Assembly: GCA_016194935.1 (NCBI GenBank)
Contig: JACQAO010000058.1
Span: forward strand, 1-44,955
Direction: 5' to 3'
Source of the DNA: Betaproteobacteria bacterium
GTDB taxonomy: Bacteria; Pseudomonadota; Gammaproteobacteria; Burkholderiales; Rhodocyclaceae
Length of the DNA: 44,955 nt
A program made the position numbers and the translations under genes. Shown in pieces: positions 16,254 through 25,863 of the stretch. How positions within the stretch are numbered: the stretch's first letter is position 1; every line of letters begins with the position of its first letter. The notes beneath the pieces are model-generated. The model saw only the letters and a program-made list of their open reading frames with translations. It had not been told where the DNA came from and did not search any database.

Positions 16254-17005
16254 ACCTTGATGGAGCGCTGCCTGCGCGCCTCGAACAAGCAGATGCCGCT
16301 AGCCACTGAAACGTTGAGACTCTCGACACTGCCCAGCATCGGAATGCGCGCCAGCCGGTCGCAAGTCTCGCGCGTCAGGCGGCGCAACCCATCTCCTTCG
16401 GCGCCCAGCACCCAGGCGACTGCGCCGGTCTGATCGACTGAGTACAAGTCGACTTCAGCTTCTCCTGCTGCGCCGATGGTCAGGATATTGCGTTCGTTGA
16501 GCTCGCGCAGAGTGCGCGCCAGATTGGTCACGGTAATGTAGGGGACGCTTTCGGCGGCGCCGCTCGCCACCTTGATGACAGTGGCATTGAGGCCGCAGGC
16601 GCGATCTTTCGGCACGATCACTGCATGCGCCCCGGCAGCATCGGCTACCCGCAGACAAGCCCCGAGGTTATGCGGATCCTGCACCCCGTCAAGCACCAGC
16701 AGCAGCGCCGGTTCAGCGAGGGTATCGAGGACATCGTCGAGCTTGAGTACCCGCTGCGTCGCGGATACACGCGCCACCACGCCCTGATGCCGCGCCGCGC
16801 CGCCGGCCATGCCATCGAGACGTGCGGCATCGGAAGGAATCAGCCGCACTCCATGCGTTTCGGCAAGCTTGATCATGTCGCGGGCGCGCGCGTCCTGGCG
16901 CTGGCGGTCGAGGAATATTTCGCGCACATCCTCGGGACTGTGGCGCAGTTTGGCGATGACGGCATGGAAGCCGTGGATAAAGCGCGATTCGGCGGTACTA
17001 GCCAC
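16250..17005 (-). CDS. rlmB: 23S rRNA (guanosine2251-2'-O)-methyltransferase RlmB
   Basis: A 251-residue SPOUT enzyme that 2'-O-methylates G2251 in the ribosomal P loop. The N-terminal ~80 residues are the RNA-binding SpoU-substrate domain ([20 protein letters not shown]). The catalytic knot contains motif 1 [20 protein letters not shown], motif 2 [17 protein letters not shown] and motif 3 [20 protein letters not shown]. The start is GTG 17005, only 12 nt after the higA stop and in the same reading frame, with a poor ribosome site. In many proteobacteria rlmB directly follows rnr; here two TA modules intervene and rlmB appears to be the third gene of the higBA transcript. Confidence 0.95.
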   Translation of the reverse strand: MASTAESRFIHGFHAVIAKLRHSPEDVREIFLDRQRQDARARDMIKLAETHGVRLIPSDAARLDGMAGGAARHQGVVARVSATQRVLKLDDVLDTLAEPALLLVLDGVQDPHNLGACLRVADAAGAHAVIVPKDRACGLNATVIKVASGAAESVPYITVTNLARTLRELNERNILTIGAAGEAEVDLYSVDQTGAVAWVLGAEGDGLRRLTRETCDRLARIPMLGSVESLNVSVASGICLFEARRQRSIKV

Positions 17006-17017
17006 GATGCTGGTCTT

Positions 17018-17323
17018 TCATGCTGCCGCCAATTTATCCCAACGCCGGATTCCGGAAAGCACCGTCTCCATGTCTTCCCTGGCCATTTCCGTGTCGTAAT
17101 GACTTTGCAGGTTGATCCAGCTTTGCGCATCGGTACCAAAGAAAGCCGCCAAGCGCAGGGCAGTATCGGCAGTAATCGCGCGACGGCCGACAACAATCTC
17201 GCCGATGCGGCGCTGAGGAACCCCGATTTCCTTCGCCAGTCGGTACTGGCTGATGCTCATGGGCTCCAGGAAATCATGGAGCAGGATTTCGCCAGGCGTG
17301 GCGAGTGGAACTTTACGCGGCAT
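17018..17323 (-). CDS. higA: HigA family antitoxin
   Basis: A 101-residue antitoxin and autorepressor. An XRE-type helix-turn-helix (ISQYRLAKEIGVPQRRIGEIVVG) spans about residues 23-46 and is followed by the conserved RAITADTALRLAAFFGTDAQSWINLQ segment of the HigA family (VapI-like). It binds and neutralises HigB and represses the common promoter. ATG 17323 gives the classical N-terminus MPRKVPLATPGEIL and is preceded by AAGGAG; an in-frame start at 17383 would overlap higB. It lies 17 nt downstream of higB and 12 nt upstream of rlmB. Confidence 0.93.
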   Translation of the reverse strand: MPRKVPLATPGEILLHDFLEPMSISQYRLAKEIGVPQRRIGEIVVGRRAITADTALRLAAFFGTDAQSWINLQSHYDTEMAREDMETVLSGIRRWDKLAAA

Positions 17324-17340
17324 GATGCTTCTCCTTAATG

Positions 17341-17613
17341 CTAGTCGACGATCTCGACACGCCAGGCGTGTCCATCGCGCCATTCAAAACACACGCGCCA
17401 CTGGTCATTGATGCGTAAGCTCCATTGCCCACGACGGTCTTTTTTCAGATGCTCCAGCCGGTTCTGAGGCGGTACGCGCAAAAACCCCAGCGAGGCCGCT
17501 GCGTTGATCTGCTGCAGTTTCCGCATCGCCACGGTCGCAATACTGACGAGCCGCACCACGCGCCGCCCCATAAACAGGCTTTCCGTATCCGGGCATTTGA
17601 ATGTCTGGATCAT
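17341..17613 (-). CDS. higB: HigB family (RelE superfamily) mRNA interferase toxin
   Basis: A 90-residue RelE-fold toxin that cleaves mRNA on the ribosome. The start MIQTFKCPDTESLF, the central VSIATVAMRKLQQINAAASL, and the end WSLRINDQWRVCFEW...AWRVEIVD match HigB toxins closely. The toxin precedes its antitoxin, the hallmark of higBA. There is no Shine-Dalgarno before ATG 17613; the -10 box (17621-17626) ends seven bases upstream, so the mRNA probably starts at or next to the ATG. Confidence 0.92.
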   Translation of the reverse strand: MIQTFKCPDTESLFMGRRVVRLVSIATVAMRKLQQINAAASLGFLRVPPQNRLEHLKKDRRGQWSLRINDQWRVCFEWRDGHAWRVEIVD

Positions 17614-17620
17614 GAATCAG

Positions 17621-17649
17621 ATACTAACTTGACTCGTTACTAACGTCAA
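17621..17649 (-). promoter_or_regulatory. higBA promoter and operator
   Basis: Read on the minus strand, TTGACG (17644-17649), exactly 17 bp and TAGTAT (17621-17626) form a strong promoter. The palindrome CGTTA-N-TAACG (17635-17645) lies in the spacer and touches the -35, as expected for a HigA operator. GTTAGT also occurs twice in direct orientation. The -10 is 7 nt from the higB ATG. Confidence 0.65.
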
Positions 17650-17881
17650 TCGCCAGCAAACTCCTTGACATCCGCATAGCGGTCTGCATGCCGTGTTGAA
17701 GTACCCGCCACCCCTTTACTGGTATGGGACACAGCGCGCCCGCACCTGACCGGCGAGCCTCCAGCAGCCGTAGATTGCGCCGATCAATCGGGATATCGCG
17801 CCATGACGACCAGCATCACCCGGAACCTGCCACAGGAGATCACCGCCCCGGCTCCGGTCGGAGTTTTCTTTCTGCTCTGCC
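17650..17881. other. Spacer between two divergent TA modules
   Basis: About 230 nt without a recognised gene. A 30-codon frame at 17803-17895 (starting MTTSITRNLPQEI, ending LEYP) may be the remnant of a larger gene. CTCC-GGTC-GGAG followed by TTTTCTTT near 17851-17871 could be a weak terminator. The region is compatible with a junction left by TA-module insertion. Confidence 0.4.
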
Positions 17882-17910
17882 TTGAATACCCGTAAATCAT
17901 GGATTACACT
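17882..17910 (+). promoter_or_regulatory. Promoter of the second TA module
   Basis: TTGAAT (17882-17887), 17 bp and TACACT (17905-17910) form a sigma70-like promoter. The -10 ends six bases before the toxin ATG at 17917. GTAA (17892-17895) and TTAC (17904-17907) make a short possible operator dyad across it. Confidence 0.5.
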
Positions 17911-17916
17911 TCACCC

Positions 17917-18216
17917 ATGTTTGAAATCCGCAAAAGCGATACCTACGAGCAGTGGTTCCGCAAACTGAAAGATCGGCAGGCCAGGGTCCGCATCAACGCC
18001 AGGATTCGCCGGATCGAGGACTCCGGCAACTTTGGCGACGTGAAGCCGGTGCGTGAAGGTATCAGCGAAATGCGCATCGACTATGGCCCCGGCTATCGCA
18101 TCTACTTCATGCAGCGCGGTTCGATGTTTATTGTGTTGCTGGCCGGTGGCGACAAGAGCACGCAGGATGCCAACATTAAGTCAGCAATCAAAATTGCAAA
18201 GGAATGGAGGGACTGA
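17917..18216 (+). CDS. RelE/ParE superfamily addiction-module killer protein
   Basis: A 99-residue toxin of the putative-killer (HigB-like, TIGR02683-type) group. Diagnostic stretches are MFEIRKSDTYEQWFRKLKD at the start, SGNFGDVKPVREGISEMRI in the middle, DYGPGYRIYFMQRG, and LLAGGDKSTQDANIKSAIKI near the end. Such proteins are predicted ribosome-associated or free mRNA endonucleases. ATG 17917 is the family start; an in-frame ATG at 17899 would sit upstream of the -10 box. Neither has a Shine-Dalgarno, fitting a leaderless message. The antidote gene begins 2 nt after the stop. Confidence 0.9.
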   Translation: MFEIRKSDTYEQWFRKLKDRQARVRINARIRRIEDSGNFGDVKPVREGISEMRIDYGPGYRIYFMQRGSMFIVLLAGGDKSTQDANIKSAIKIAKEWRD

Positions 18217-18218
18217 AC

Positions 18219-18569
18219 ATGGCAGAGAAATTCACCCGATGGGATGCGGCGGACTACCTGGAAACCGAGGAGGACATGGCGCTCTACCTTGACGCTTGCC
18301 TCGATGAAGACGCGGGTGACGGCAGTCTCGTCCGTGCCGCGCTCAACGACATCGCCAGGGCGCACGGCATGACTCAGCTGGCGCGCGATACCGGACTGAC
18401 CCGCGAGGGACTGTACAAGGCTCTTTCGGCATCTGGCAATCCCGAGTTCTCGACCATGCTCAAGGTCATCAAGGCGCTCAAAATCAAGCTGCATGCAGCG
18501 CCGGCCGTGCCCGCGAAACCCCGACGGGGATCGCGCAAGAAGGCTGGCAGGGAACTGGCGGCGGCGTGA
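18219..18569 (+). CDS. Addiction-module antidote protein (HigA-like)
   Basis: A 116-residue antitoxin of the group that accompanies the short killer proteins (TIGR02684-type). The N-terminal half (FTRWDAADYLETEEDMALYL, then DACLDEDAGDGSLVRAALND) is typical of the toxin-binding part. An XRE-like helix-turn-helix follows (HGMTQLARDTGLTREGLYKA, about residues 51-70). The tail RRGSRKKAGRELAAA is basic. ATG 18219 is supported by GGAATGGAGGGA just upstream, overlapping the end of the toxin gene; an in-frame ATG at 18204 lies inside the toxin and is less likely. It ends 9 nt before the convergent rnr stop, with no obvious terminator. Confidence 0.9.
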   Translation: MAEKFTRWDAADYLETEEDMALYLDACLDEDAGDGSLVRAALNDIARAHGMTQLARDTGLTREGLYKALSASGNPEFSTMLKVIKALKIKLHAAPAVPAKPRRGSRKKAGRELAAA

Positions 18570-18578
18570 CAATCTGCC

Positions 18579-20810
18579 TTACTTTGATTTTCTTGGTTTT
18601 TTTGTTTCCTGCGAACCGGCGGCAGACTCCACCAACTTGAAATCGATCTTGTTGGTTTCCAGATCGGCGCGCATGACCCGCACCCGTACCCGGTCTGCCT
18701 GGCGGAAACGCCTGCCGGTGCGTTCGCCGACCATGACGTGACCGGCCTCGTCGAAATGGAAATAATCAGCGCCGAGTTCCGACACATGCACCAGGCCTTC
18801 GATGAACACATCGTCCAGCGCAACGAAAATACCGAAAGACACCACGGAAGAAATACTGCCGAAAAATTCTTCGCCGATACGATCCTGCATGTAGTAGCAC
18901 TTCAGCCAGGCTTCGACATCGCGCGTCGCCTCATCCGCGCGTCTCTCGGTCTTGGAGCAGTGCAGACCGATCTGCTCCCAGTCGCCGGGCGTGTATTTGC
19001 TGTGGCTCAGCACCGCCTTGATGGCGCGATGCACCAGCAGATCCGGGTAACGCCGGATCGGTGAAGTGAAGTGGGTATAGGACTCGTAGGCGAGACCGAA
19101 GTGACCGACATTATCGGGACTGTAAATGGCCTGGCGCAGGGAGCGCAGCATCACCGTTTGCAGCAGTTGCTTGTCGGGACGATCCCGCAACTTCTCCAGC
19201 AGTTGGGCATAGTCCTTGGCTTGCGGTTCCTCGCCGCCACCCAATTGCAGGCCAAAGCCGCCGAGAAAATCGCGCAGCTTGAGCAGGCGCTCAGGCGTCG
19301 GCCCTTCATGCACCCGGTAGAGCGCGGCGTGTCCGTGTTCCTTGAGGAAAGCCGAAGCGCAGACGTTGGCGGCCAGCATGCATTCCTCGATCACCCGATG
19401 GGCATCGTTACGCTCGTAGGCCTCGATACGGGCGATCTTGCCCTGGTCGTCAAAAATCATGTGTGTTTCGAGTGTCTCGAAATCAATCGCACCGCGCTTC
19501 TGGCGGGCCTTGGCGAGCACCCGATACAGCGTATCGAGATTCTCCAGTTGCGGCAGCAACGCGCCGAGTTGCTGCCTCGCCTCGGGGTTCTTCTCGTAGA
19601 GCGCGGCAGCCGCGCCGTTATAGGTGAGCCGCGCATGCGAGAACATGACTGCCGGATAGAAACGGTATTTCTCAATCTCACCGGCCGCATTGATGTTCAT
19701 GTCGCACGCCATGCACAGCCGCTCGACCTGCGGATTAAGCGAGCACAGGCCATTGGAAAGTTTCTCCGGCAGCATCGGAATCACCCGGCGCGGAAAGTAC
19801 ACCGAGTTGCCGCGCTCATAGGAGTCGCGGTCCAGCGCGCCGCCAGCCTGCACATAGTGCGAAACATCGGCGATGGCGACGATCAGGCGATAGCCCTGGC
19901 CTTGCCGCTGGCAATACACGGCATCGTCAAAGTCGCGCGCTGTTTCGCTGTCGATGGTCACCAGAGGCAACGCGGTAATGTCTTCGCGGCCTTTCCAATC
20001 GGACTTGCGCACGCTGTCCGGCAGTTTCTTGGCTTCCGCCAGCACCTCTTTGGCAAACTCGAAGGGCAGCTCGTGCTTGCGCAAGGCAATCTCGATTTCC
20101 ATGCCCGGATCGGCATAGTTGCCCAGCACTTCGACGATACGGCCGATCGGCTGAGCGTGCTTGCTCGGCTGCTCGATGATCTCGGCAATCACCACCTGGC
20201 CGGCCTTCACCTGGGGCAACTTGCTGCCTTTCGCGGCAGGCGCCAGCAGGATGTCCTGGCTGATGCGGCGGTTCTCGGCAACCACAAACCACACGCCGTG
20301 CTCGCTGAACACCCGGCCCACCACGCGCGCATTGCCACGCTCCAGCACCTCGACGATCTTGCCCTCGGGACGACCGCGCCGATCTATGCCGATGACGCGG
20401 GCGATGGCGCGATCACCGTGCAGCACTTTCTCCATTTCCTTGGGGCCGAGGAACAAGTCGGTACCACTCTCGTCAGGCACGAGAAAGCCGAAACCATCCG
20501 GATGACCTTCGACGCGGCCGGAAATCAGGTCTGCCTTGTCCGGAATCAGCCATGCGCCGGCGCGGTTCTGCATCAACTGGCCTTCGCGCGCCATGGCGCC
20601 GAGACGGCGCTGGAAAGTTTCCAGTTCCTCCGGCAGCACTTCGAGTTGTGCGCAAATTTGCGCGAACTCCAGCGGCACGCCGCCCTGGGCGAGGATCTGG
20701 AGGATATATTCGCGGCTCGGCAACGGATGTTCGTAAGCCGCCTGTTCGCGCTCCAGGAAAGGATCGGCGCGGCGTACTTTGCCGAGTTTAGCTTTCTGCT
20801 TGATTGACAA
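18579..20810 (-). CDS. rnr: Ribonuclease R
   Basis: A 743-residue 3'-to-5' exoribonuclease that degrades structured RNA, rRNA and, with tmRNA, faulty mRNA. The order is an N-terminal helix-turn-helix (ADPFLEREQAAYEHPLPSRE), two cold-shock domains (about 90-240), the RNB catalytic domain with its metal-binding cluster DSETARDFDDAVY (about 285-297), an S1 domain (FFGSISSVVSFGIFVALDDV, about 645-720), and a basic end KKPRKSK. The start codon is TTG 20810 and overlaps the -35 hexamer of the divergent tRNA-Leu promoter. rnr is usually followed by rlmB; here TA modules separate them. Confidence 0.94.
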   Translation of the reverse strand: MSIKQKAKLGKVRRADPFLEREQAAYEHPLPSREYILQILAQGGVPLEFAQICAQLEVLPEELETFQRRLGAMAREGQLMQNRAGAWLIPDKADLISGRVEGHPDGFGFLVPDESGTDLFLGPKEMEKVLHGDRAIARVIGIDRRGRPEGKIVEVLERGNARVVGRVFSEHGVWFVVAENRRISQDILLAPAAKGSKLPQVKAGQVVIAEIIEQPSKHAQPIGRIVEVLGNYADPGMEIEIALRKHELPFEFAKEVLAEAKKLPDSVRKSDWKGREDITALPLVTIDSETARDFDDAVYCQRQGQGYRLIVAIADVSHYVQAGGALDRDSYERGNSVYFPRRVIPMLPEKLSNGLCSLNPQVERLCMACDMNINAAGEIEKYRFYPAVMFSHARLTYNGAAAALYEKNPEARQQLGALLPQLENLDTLYRVLAKARQKRGAIDFETLETHMIFDDQGKIARIEAYERNDAHRVIEECMLAANVCASAFLKEHGHAALYRVHEGPTPERLLKLRDFLGGFGLQLGGGEEPQAKDYAQLLEKLRDRPDKQLLQTVMLRSLRQAIYSPDNVGHFGLAYESYTHFTSPIRRYPDLLVHRAIKAVLSHSKYTPGDWEQIGLHCSKTERRADEATRDVEAWLKCYYMQDRIGEEFFGSISSVVSFGIFVALDDVFIEGLVHVSELGADYFHFDEAGHVMVGERTGRRFRQADRVRVRVMRADLETNKIDFKLVESAAGSQETKKPRKSK

Positions 20811-20831
20811 TTCGGGGGATTCCTATAAAAT
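20804..20831 (+). promoter_or_regulatory. tRNA-Leu promoter
   Basis: A perfect -35 TTGACA (20804-20809), 16 bp and TAAAAT (20826-20831) are followed by a GC-rich discriminator (TCGCGCC), typical of stringently controlled stable-RNA promoters. The tRNA starts about 19 nt after the -10. The -35 overlaps the rnr start codon on the other strand. Confidence 0.7.
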
Positions 20832-20849
20832 TCGCGCCTCTTGCCCTCT

Positions 20850-20936
20850 GCCCAGGTGGCGAAATTGGTAGACGCGCCAGGTTCAGGTCCTGGTGGTGGC
20901 AACACTGTGGAGGTTCGAGTCCTCTCCTGGGCACCA
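20850..20936 (+). tRNA. tRNA-Leu (anticodon CAG)
   Basis: An 87-nt class II tRNA with encoded CCA end. The acceptor arm GCCCAGG pairs with CCTGGGC; the D-loop has AAATTGGTAGACGC; the anticodon stem CCAGG/CCTGG holds the loop TTCAGGT with CAG at 20884-20886, reading CUG leucine codons. A long variable arm (TGGTGGCAACACTGTGG) and the TTCGAGTC T-loop confirm leucine-type structure. It lies convergent with purA and divergent from rnr. Confidence 0.97.
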
Positions 20937-20952
20937 CGGGATGAATACCCAA

Positions 20953-23440
<2,488 letters not shown>

Positions 23441-23451
23441 GGTGGAACAAC

Positions 23452-23637
23452 CTATTTGAAAATGACGAGCAAAACCAGCCCGGCCAGCATCGAGATCAAA
23501 CCGAAAAAACGTATCTGTCCATCGCCCAGCTCGGTGACGCGGCGGAATCCATCGCGCCACAGTCTGGGTGCAAAGAACGGCAACAAGCCTTCGAGCACCA
23601 GCATCAGTCCAAGCGCCAGCAGGAACAAGGTCAGCAT
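23452..23637 (-). CDS. yjeT: DUF2065 small membrane protein YjeT
   Basis: A 61-residue protein with two predicted membrane helices (residues 2-22 and 42-60) joined by a short charged loop containing [11 protein letters not shown]. This is the DUF2065 (YjeT) signature. Function is unknown. In E. coli the gene also sits between hflC and purA, which supports the assignment. It starts 15 nt after the hflC stop and precedes hisZ by 11 nt. Confidence 0.88.
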   Translation of the reverse strand: MLTLFLLALGLMLVLEGLLPFFAPRLWRDGFRRVTELGDGQIRFFGLISMLAGLVLLVIFK

Positions 23638-23652
23638 GTCAACTTCGAGCCG

Positions 23653-24531
23653 TCACTTGCCGCTTTTGCCGCTGCCCTTCAGGTACTTGAAGAACTCCGA
23701 ACTTGGATCGACCACCAGCATGTCGGATTTGTTCTTGAAGCTCTGGCGATATGCTTCGAGACTGCGGTAGAACCGGTAGAACTCCGGGTTCTGGCCAAAC
23801 GCCTGGGCGTAGATGGCGGAAGCCCTGGCATCGCCTTCGCCCTTGATTTTCTGCGCATCGCGGTAAGCTTCGGCGATGATGATCTCGCGCTGCCGGTCGG
23901 CGTCAGCCTTGATTTTCTCAGCCTCGGCGGCGCCCTGCGAGCGCAACTCATTGGCGACGCGCTTGCGCTCCGACTCCATGCGGCGATATACGGAATCCGA
24001 CACCTCGGGCGTAAAGTCCACCCGCTTCAGGCGCACATCGATGATCTCCACTCCCATGGTGCGGGCGTCCGCATCGGCTTTGCGCTGCACCTCGGCCATG
24101 ATTTTTTCGCGTTCGCCGGACACCACATCATGCACCGTGCGCTTGCCGAATTCCTCGCGCAGACCGGAGTTCACCGTTTGCGCCAGCCGCGTCTTGGCGA
24201 CAAATTCGTCGCCGCCGACACTGATGTAATACTGCTTGACGTCGCGGATGCGCCATTTGACGTAGGAGTCCACCAGCACCGGCTTTTTCTCCGCCGTCAG
24301 GAAGCGTTCCGGCTCCGGCGAATCCATGGTCAGGATGCGTTTATCAAAGAGCCGCACATTCTGGATCAACGGCCATTTGAAATTCAGGCCGGGCTTGAGT
24401 ATCACTTCCTTGACTTCGCCCAGTTGAAAAATAATTGCATATTGACGCTGATCGACGGTGAACACCGTCAATGACAGTACCAGCATGACTAAAAGCAGCG
24501 TGGAAATAACGAAGGGTAAACTGCGGCGCAT
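23653..24531 (-). CDS. hflC: HflC, SPFH-domain modulator of FtsH
   Basis: A 292-residue membrane-anchored SPFH/prohibitin-family protein. It has one N-terminal membrane helix (about 6-24), the band-7 domain (QRQYAIIFQLGEVKEVILKP onward), and a long helical region rich in Arg/Glu/Ala (RMESERKRVANELRSQGAAE). With HflK it forms a large cage around the FtsH protease and modulates degradation of membrane and soluble substrates such as CII in lambda biology. The ATG overlaps the hflK stop by one base (ATGA), implying translational coupling. Confidence 0.95.
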   Translation of the reverse strand: MRRSLPFVISTLLLVMLVLSLTVFTVDQRQYAIIFQLGEVKEVILKPGLNFKWPLIQNVRLFDKRILTMDSPEPERFLTAEKKPVLVDSYVKWRIRDVKQYYISVGGDEFVAKTRLAQTVNSGLREEFGKRTVHDVVSGEREKIMAEVQRKADADARTMGVEIIDVRLKRVDFTPEVSDSVYRRMESERKRVANELRSQGAAEAEKIKADADRQREIIIAEAYRDAQKIKGEGDARASAIYAQAFGQNPEFYRFYRSLEAYRQSFKNKSDMLVVDPSSEFFKYLKGSGKSGK

Positions 24532-25787
24532 CAGCGTTCTCCCCGTTCGCGCGAACGCAGGGCGTCGCGCGAGCGCGTGACGTTGCCATCCTGCCTTTCC
24601 AGTTGCGGCGGCGCAACTTCGTTCGTCACATTCTGCGCCGGATGCGGGATTACTGCGGCCTCAGGCGCCACAACGGCAGCCGGCGCACCAGCTGCCTGCA
24701 TCACCTTGTCGAGCGGCAGGTAGAGCAGGTTGCCGCCGCCCTTGGCATCGATCATGATCTTGCTGGTGCTGGATAAAACCTGCTGCACGGTATCGAGATA
24801 CATGCGGCTGCGCATCACTTCCGGCGCCTTGTTGTATTCGACGAGTATCTGCTTGAAGCGGCTGGCCTCGCCCTCGGCATTGGCGATGACGCGCTGTTTG
24901 TAGCCATTGGACTCCTCCGTTAGCCGCGCCGCCGCGCCGCGCGCGCGCGGAATCACATCGTTGGCGTAGGCCTGGCCCTCGTTCTTCTGCCGCTCACGAT
25001 CCTGGCCGGCTTTGACAGCATCGTCAAATGCCGCCTGCACCTGCTCCGGCGGCTGGGTGCTCTGCATGGTGACCGAGCGGATCAGCACGCCGGTATCGTA
25101 ACGGTCGAGAATCTCCTGGATCAGTTTCTGGGTATTCACGGCGATCTGCTCGCGGCCTTCGTAAAGCACAAAGTCCATCTTGCTCTTGCCGACGATCTCG
25201 CGGATCGCGGTCTCAGCCGCGCCGATTACCGCATCGTCGGGATTACGGTTCTTGAAAATGTAATTCACCGGGTCCTTGAGCAAATACTGCACGGCGAATT
25301 GCACCATGACGATATTTTCATCGTCGGTGAGCATCAGCGCCTCTTTGAGCACCTTGTTCTTTTCGGAGCCGCGATAGCCGACTTCGACAGTGCGTACGCC
25401 GGAAAGGTTGACGATCTCATGGCTCTGGATCGGCCAGGGCAGGCGCAAATGCAGACCGGGATCGGTGGTTTCCTTGTAGCTGCCGAACTGCAGCACTACG
25501 CCGCGCTGGCTGGCATCGACGATATAGAAGCCGCTCGCCAGCCAGATCACTGCCACCAGCACCAGCAACAAGCCGATACCACCGCCGAACTGGCGCATAT
25601 TCAACGGCGGACGCGCATCGCCGCCGCCATTGCCGCCGTTGCCGCCGCTCTTCTTGCCGAACAGGGTGGAGAGACGGCGATTCAGGTCGCGCCACAATTC
25701 TTCCAGATCGGGCGGGCCGCCGCCCTTATTACCGTTGTTGCCGCCGGGATCAGGCCTGTTGCCCCATCCGTGGTTATTCATCGACAT
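24531..25787 (-). CDS. hflK: HflK, SPFH-domain modulator of FtsH
   Basis: A 418-residue partner of HflC. The N-terminal ~75 residues are Gly/Asn-rich and disordered (GWGNRPDPGGNNGNKGGG), followed by a membrane helix (GIGLLLVLVAVIWLASGFYI), the band-7 domain (VDASQRGVVLQFGSYKETTD) and a helical tail. ATG 25787 (MSMNNHGWG) fits betaproteobacterial HflK; a second ATG two codons later is equally possible, and a 30-residue upstream extension is unlikely. It follows hflX by 76 nt. Confidence 0.93.
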   Translation of the reverse strand: MSMNNHGWGNRPDPGGNNGNKGGGPPDLEELWRDLNRRLSTLFGKKSGGNGGNGGGDARPPLNMRQFGGGIGLLLVLVAVIWLASGFYIVDASQRGVVLQFGSYKETTDPGLHLRLPWPIQSHEIVNLSGVRTVEVGYRGSEKNKVLKEALMLTDDENIVMVQFAVQYLLKDPVNYIFKNRNPDDAVIGAAETAIREIVGKSKMDFVLYEGREQIAVNTQKLIQEILDRYDTGVLIRSVTMQSTQPPEQVQAAFDDAVKAGQDRERQKNEGQAYANDVIPRARGAAARLTEESNGYKQRVIANAEGEASRFKQILVEYNKAPEVMRSRMYLDTVQQVLSSTSKIMIDAKGGGNLLYLPLDKVMQAAGAPAAVVAPEAAVIPHPAQNVTNEVAPPQLERQDGNVTRSRDALRSRERGER

Positions 25788-25863
25788 GAGTAAGGCTGTA
25801 ATCACTGGTTTTATCCTGCTGTCGGGAATGAAATTTTGCAGCGTAGAAAATCGTAAGTCACAA

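Noticed and set aside
19071-20807. 578-codon open frame opposite rnr
   Set aside because: Antisense to a clear RNase R gene with all catalytic motifs; no own domain or ribosome site.
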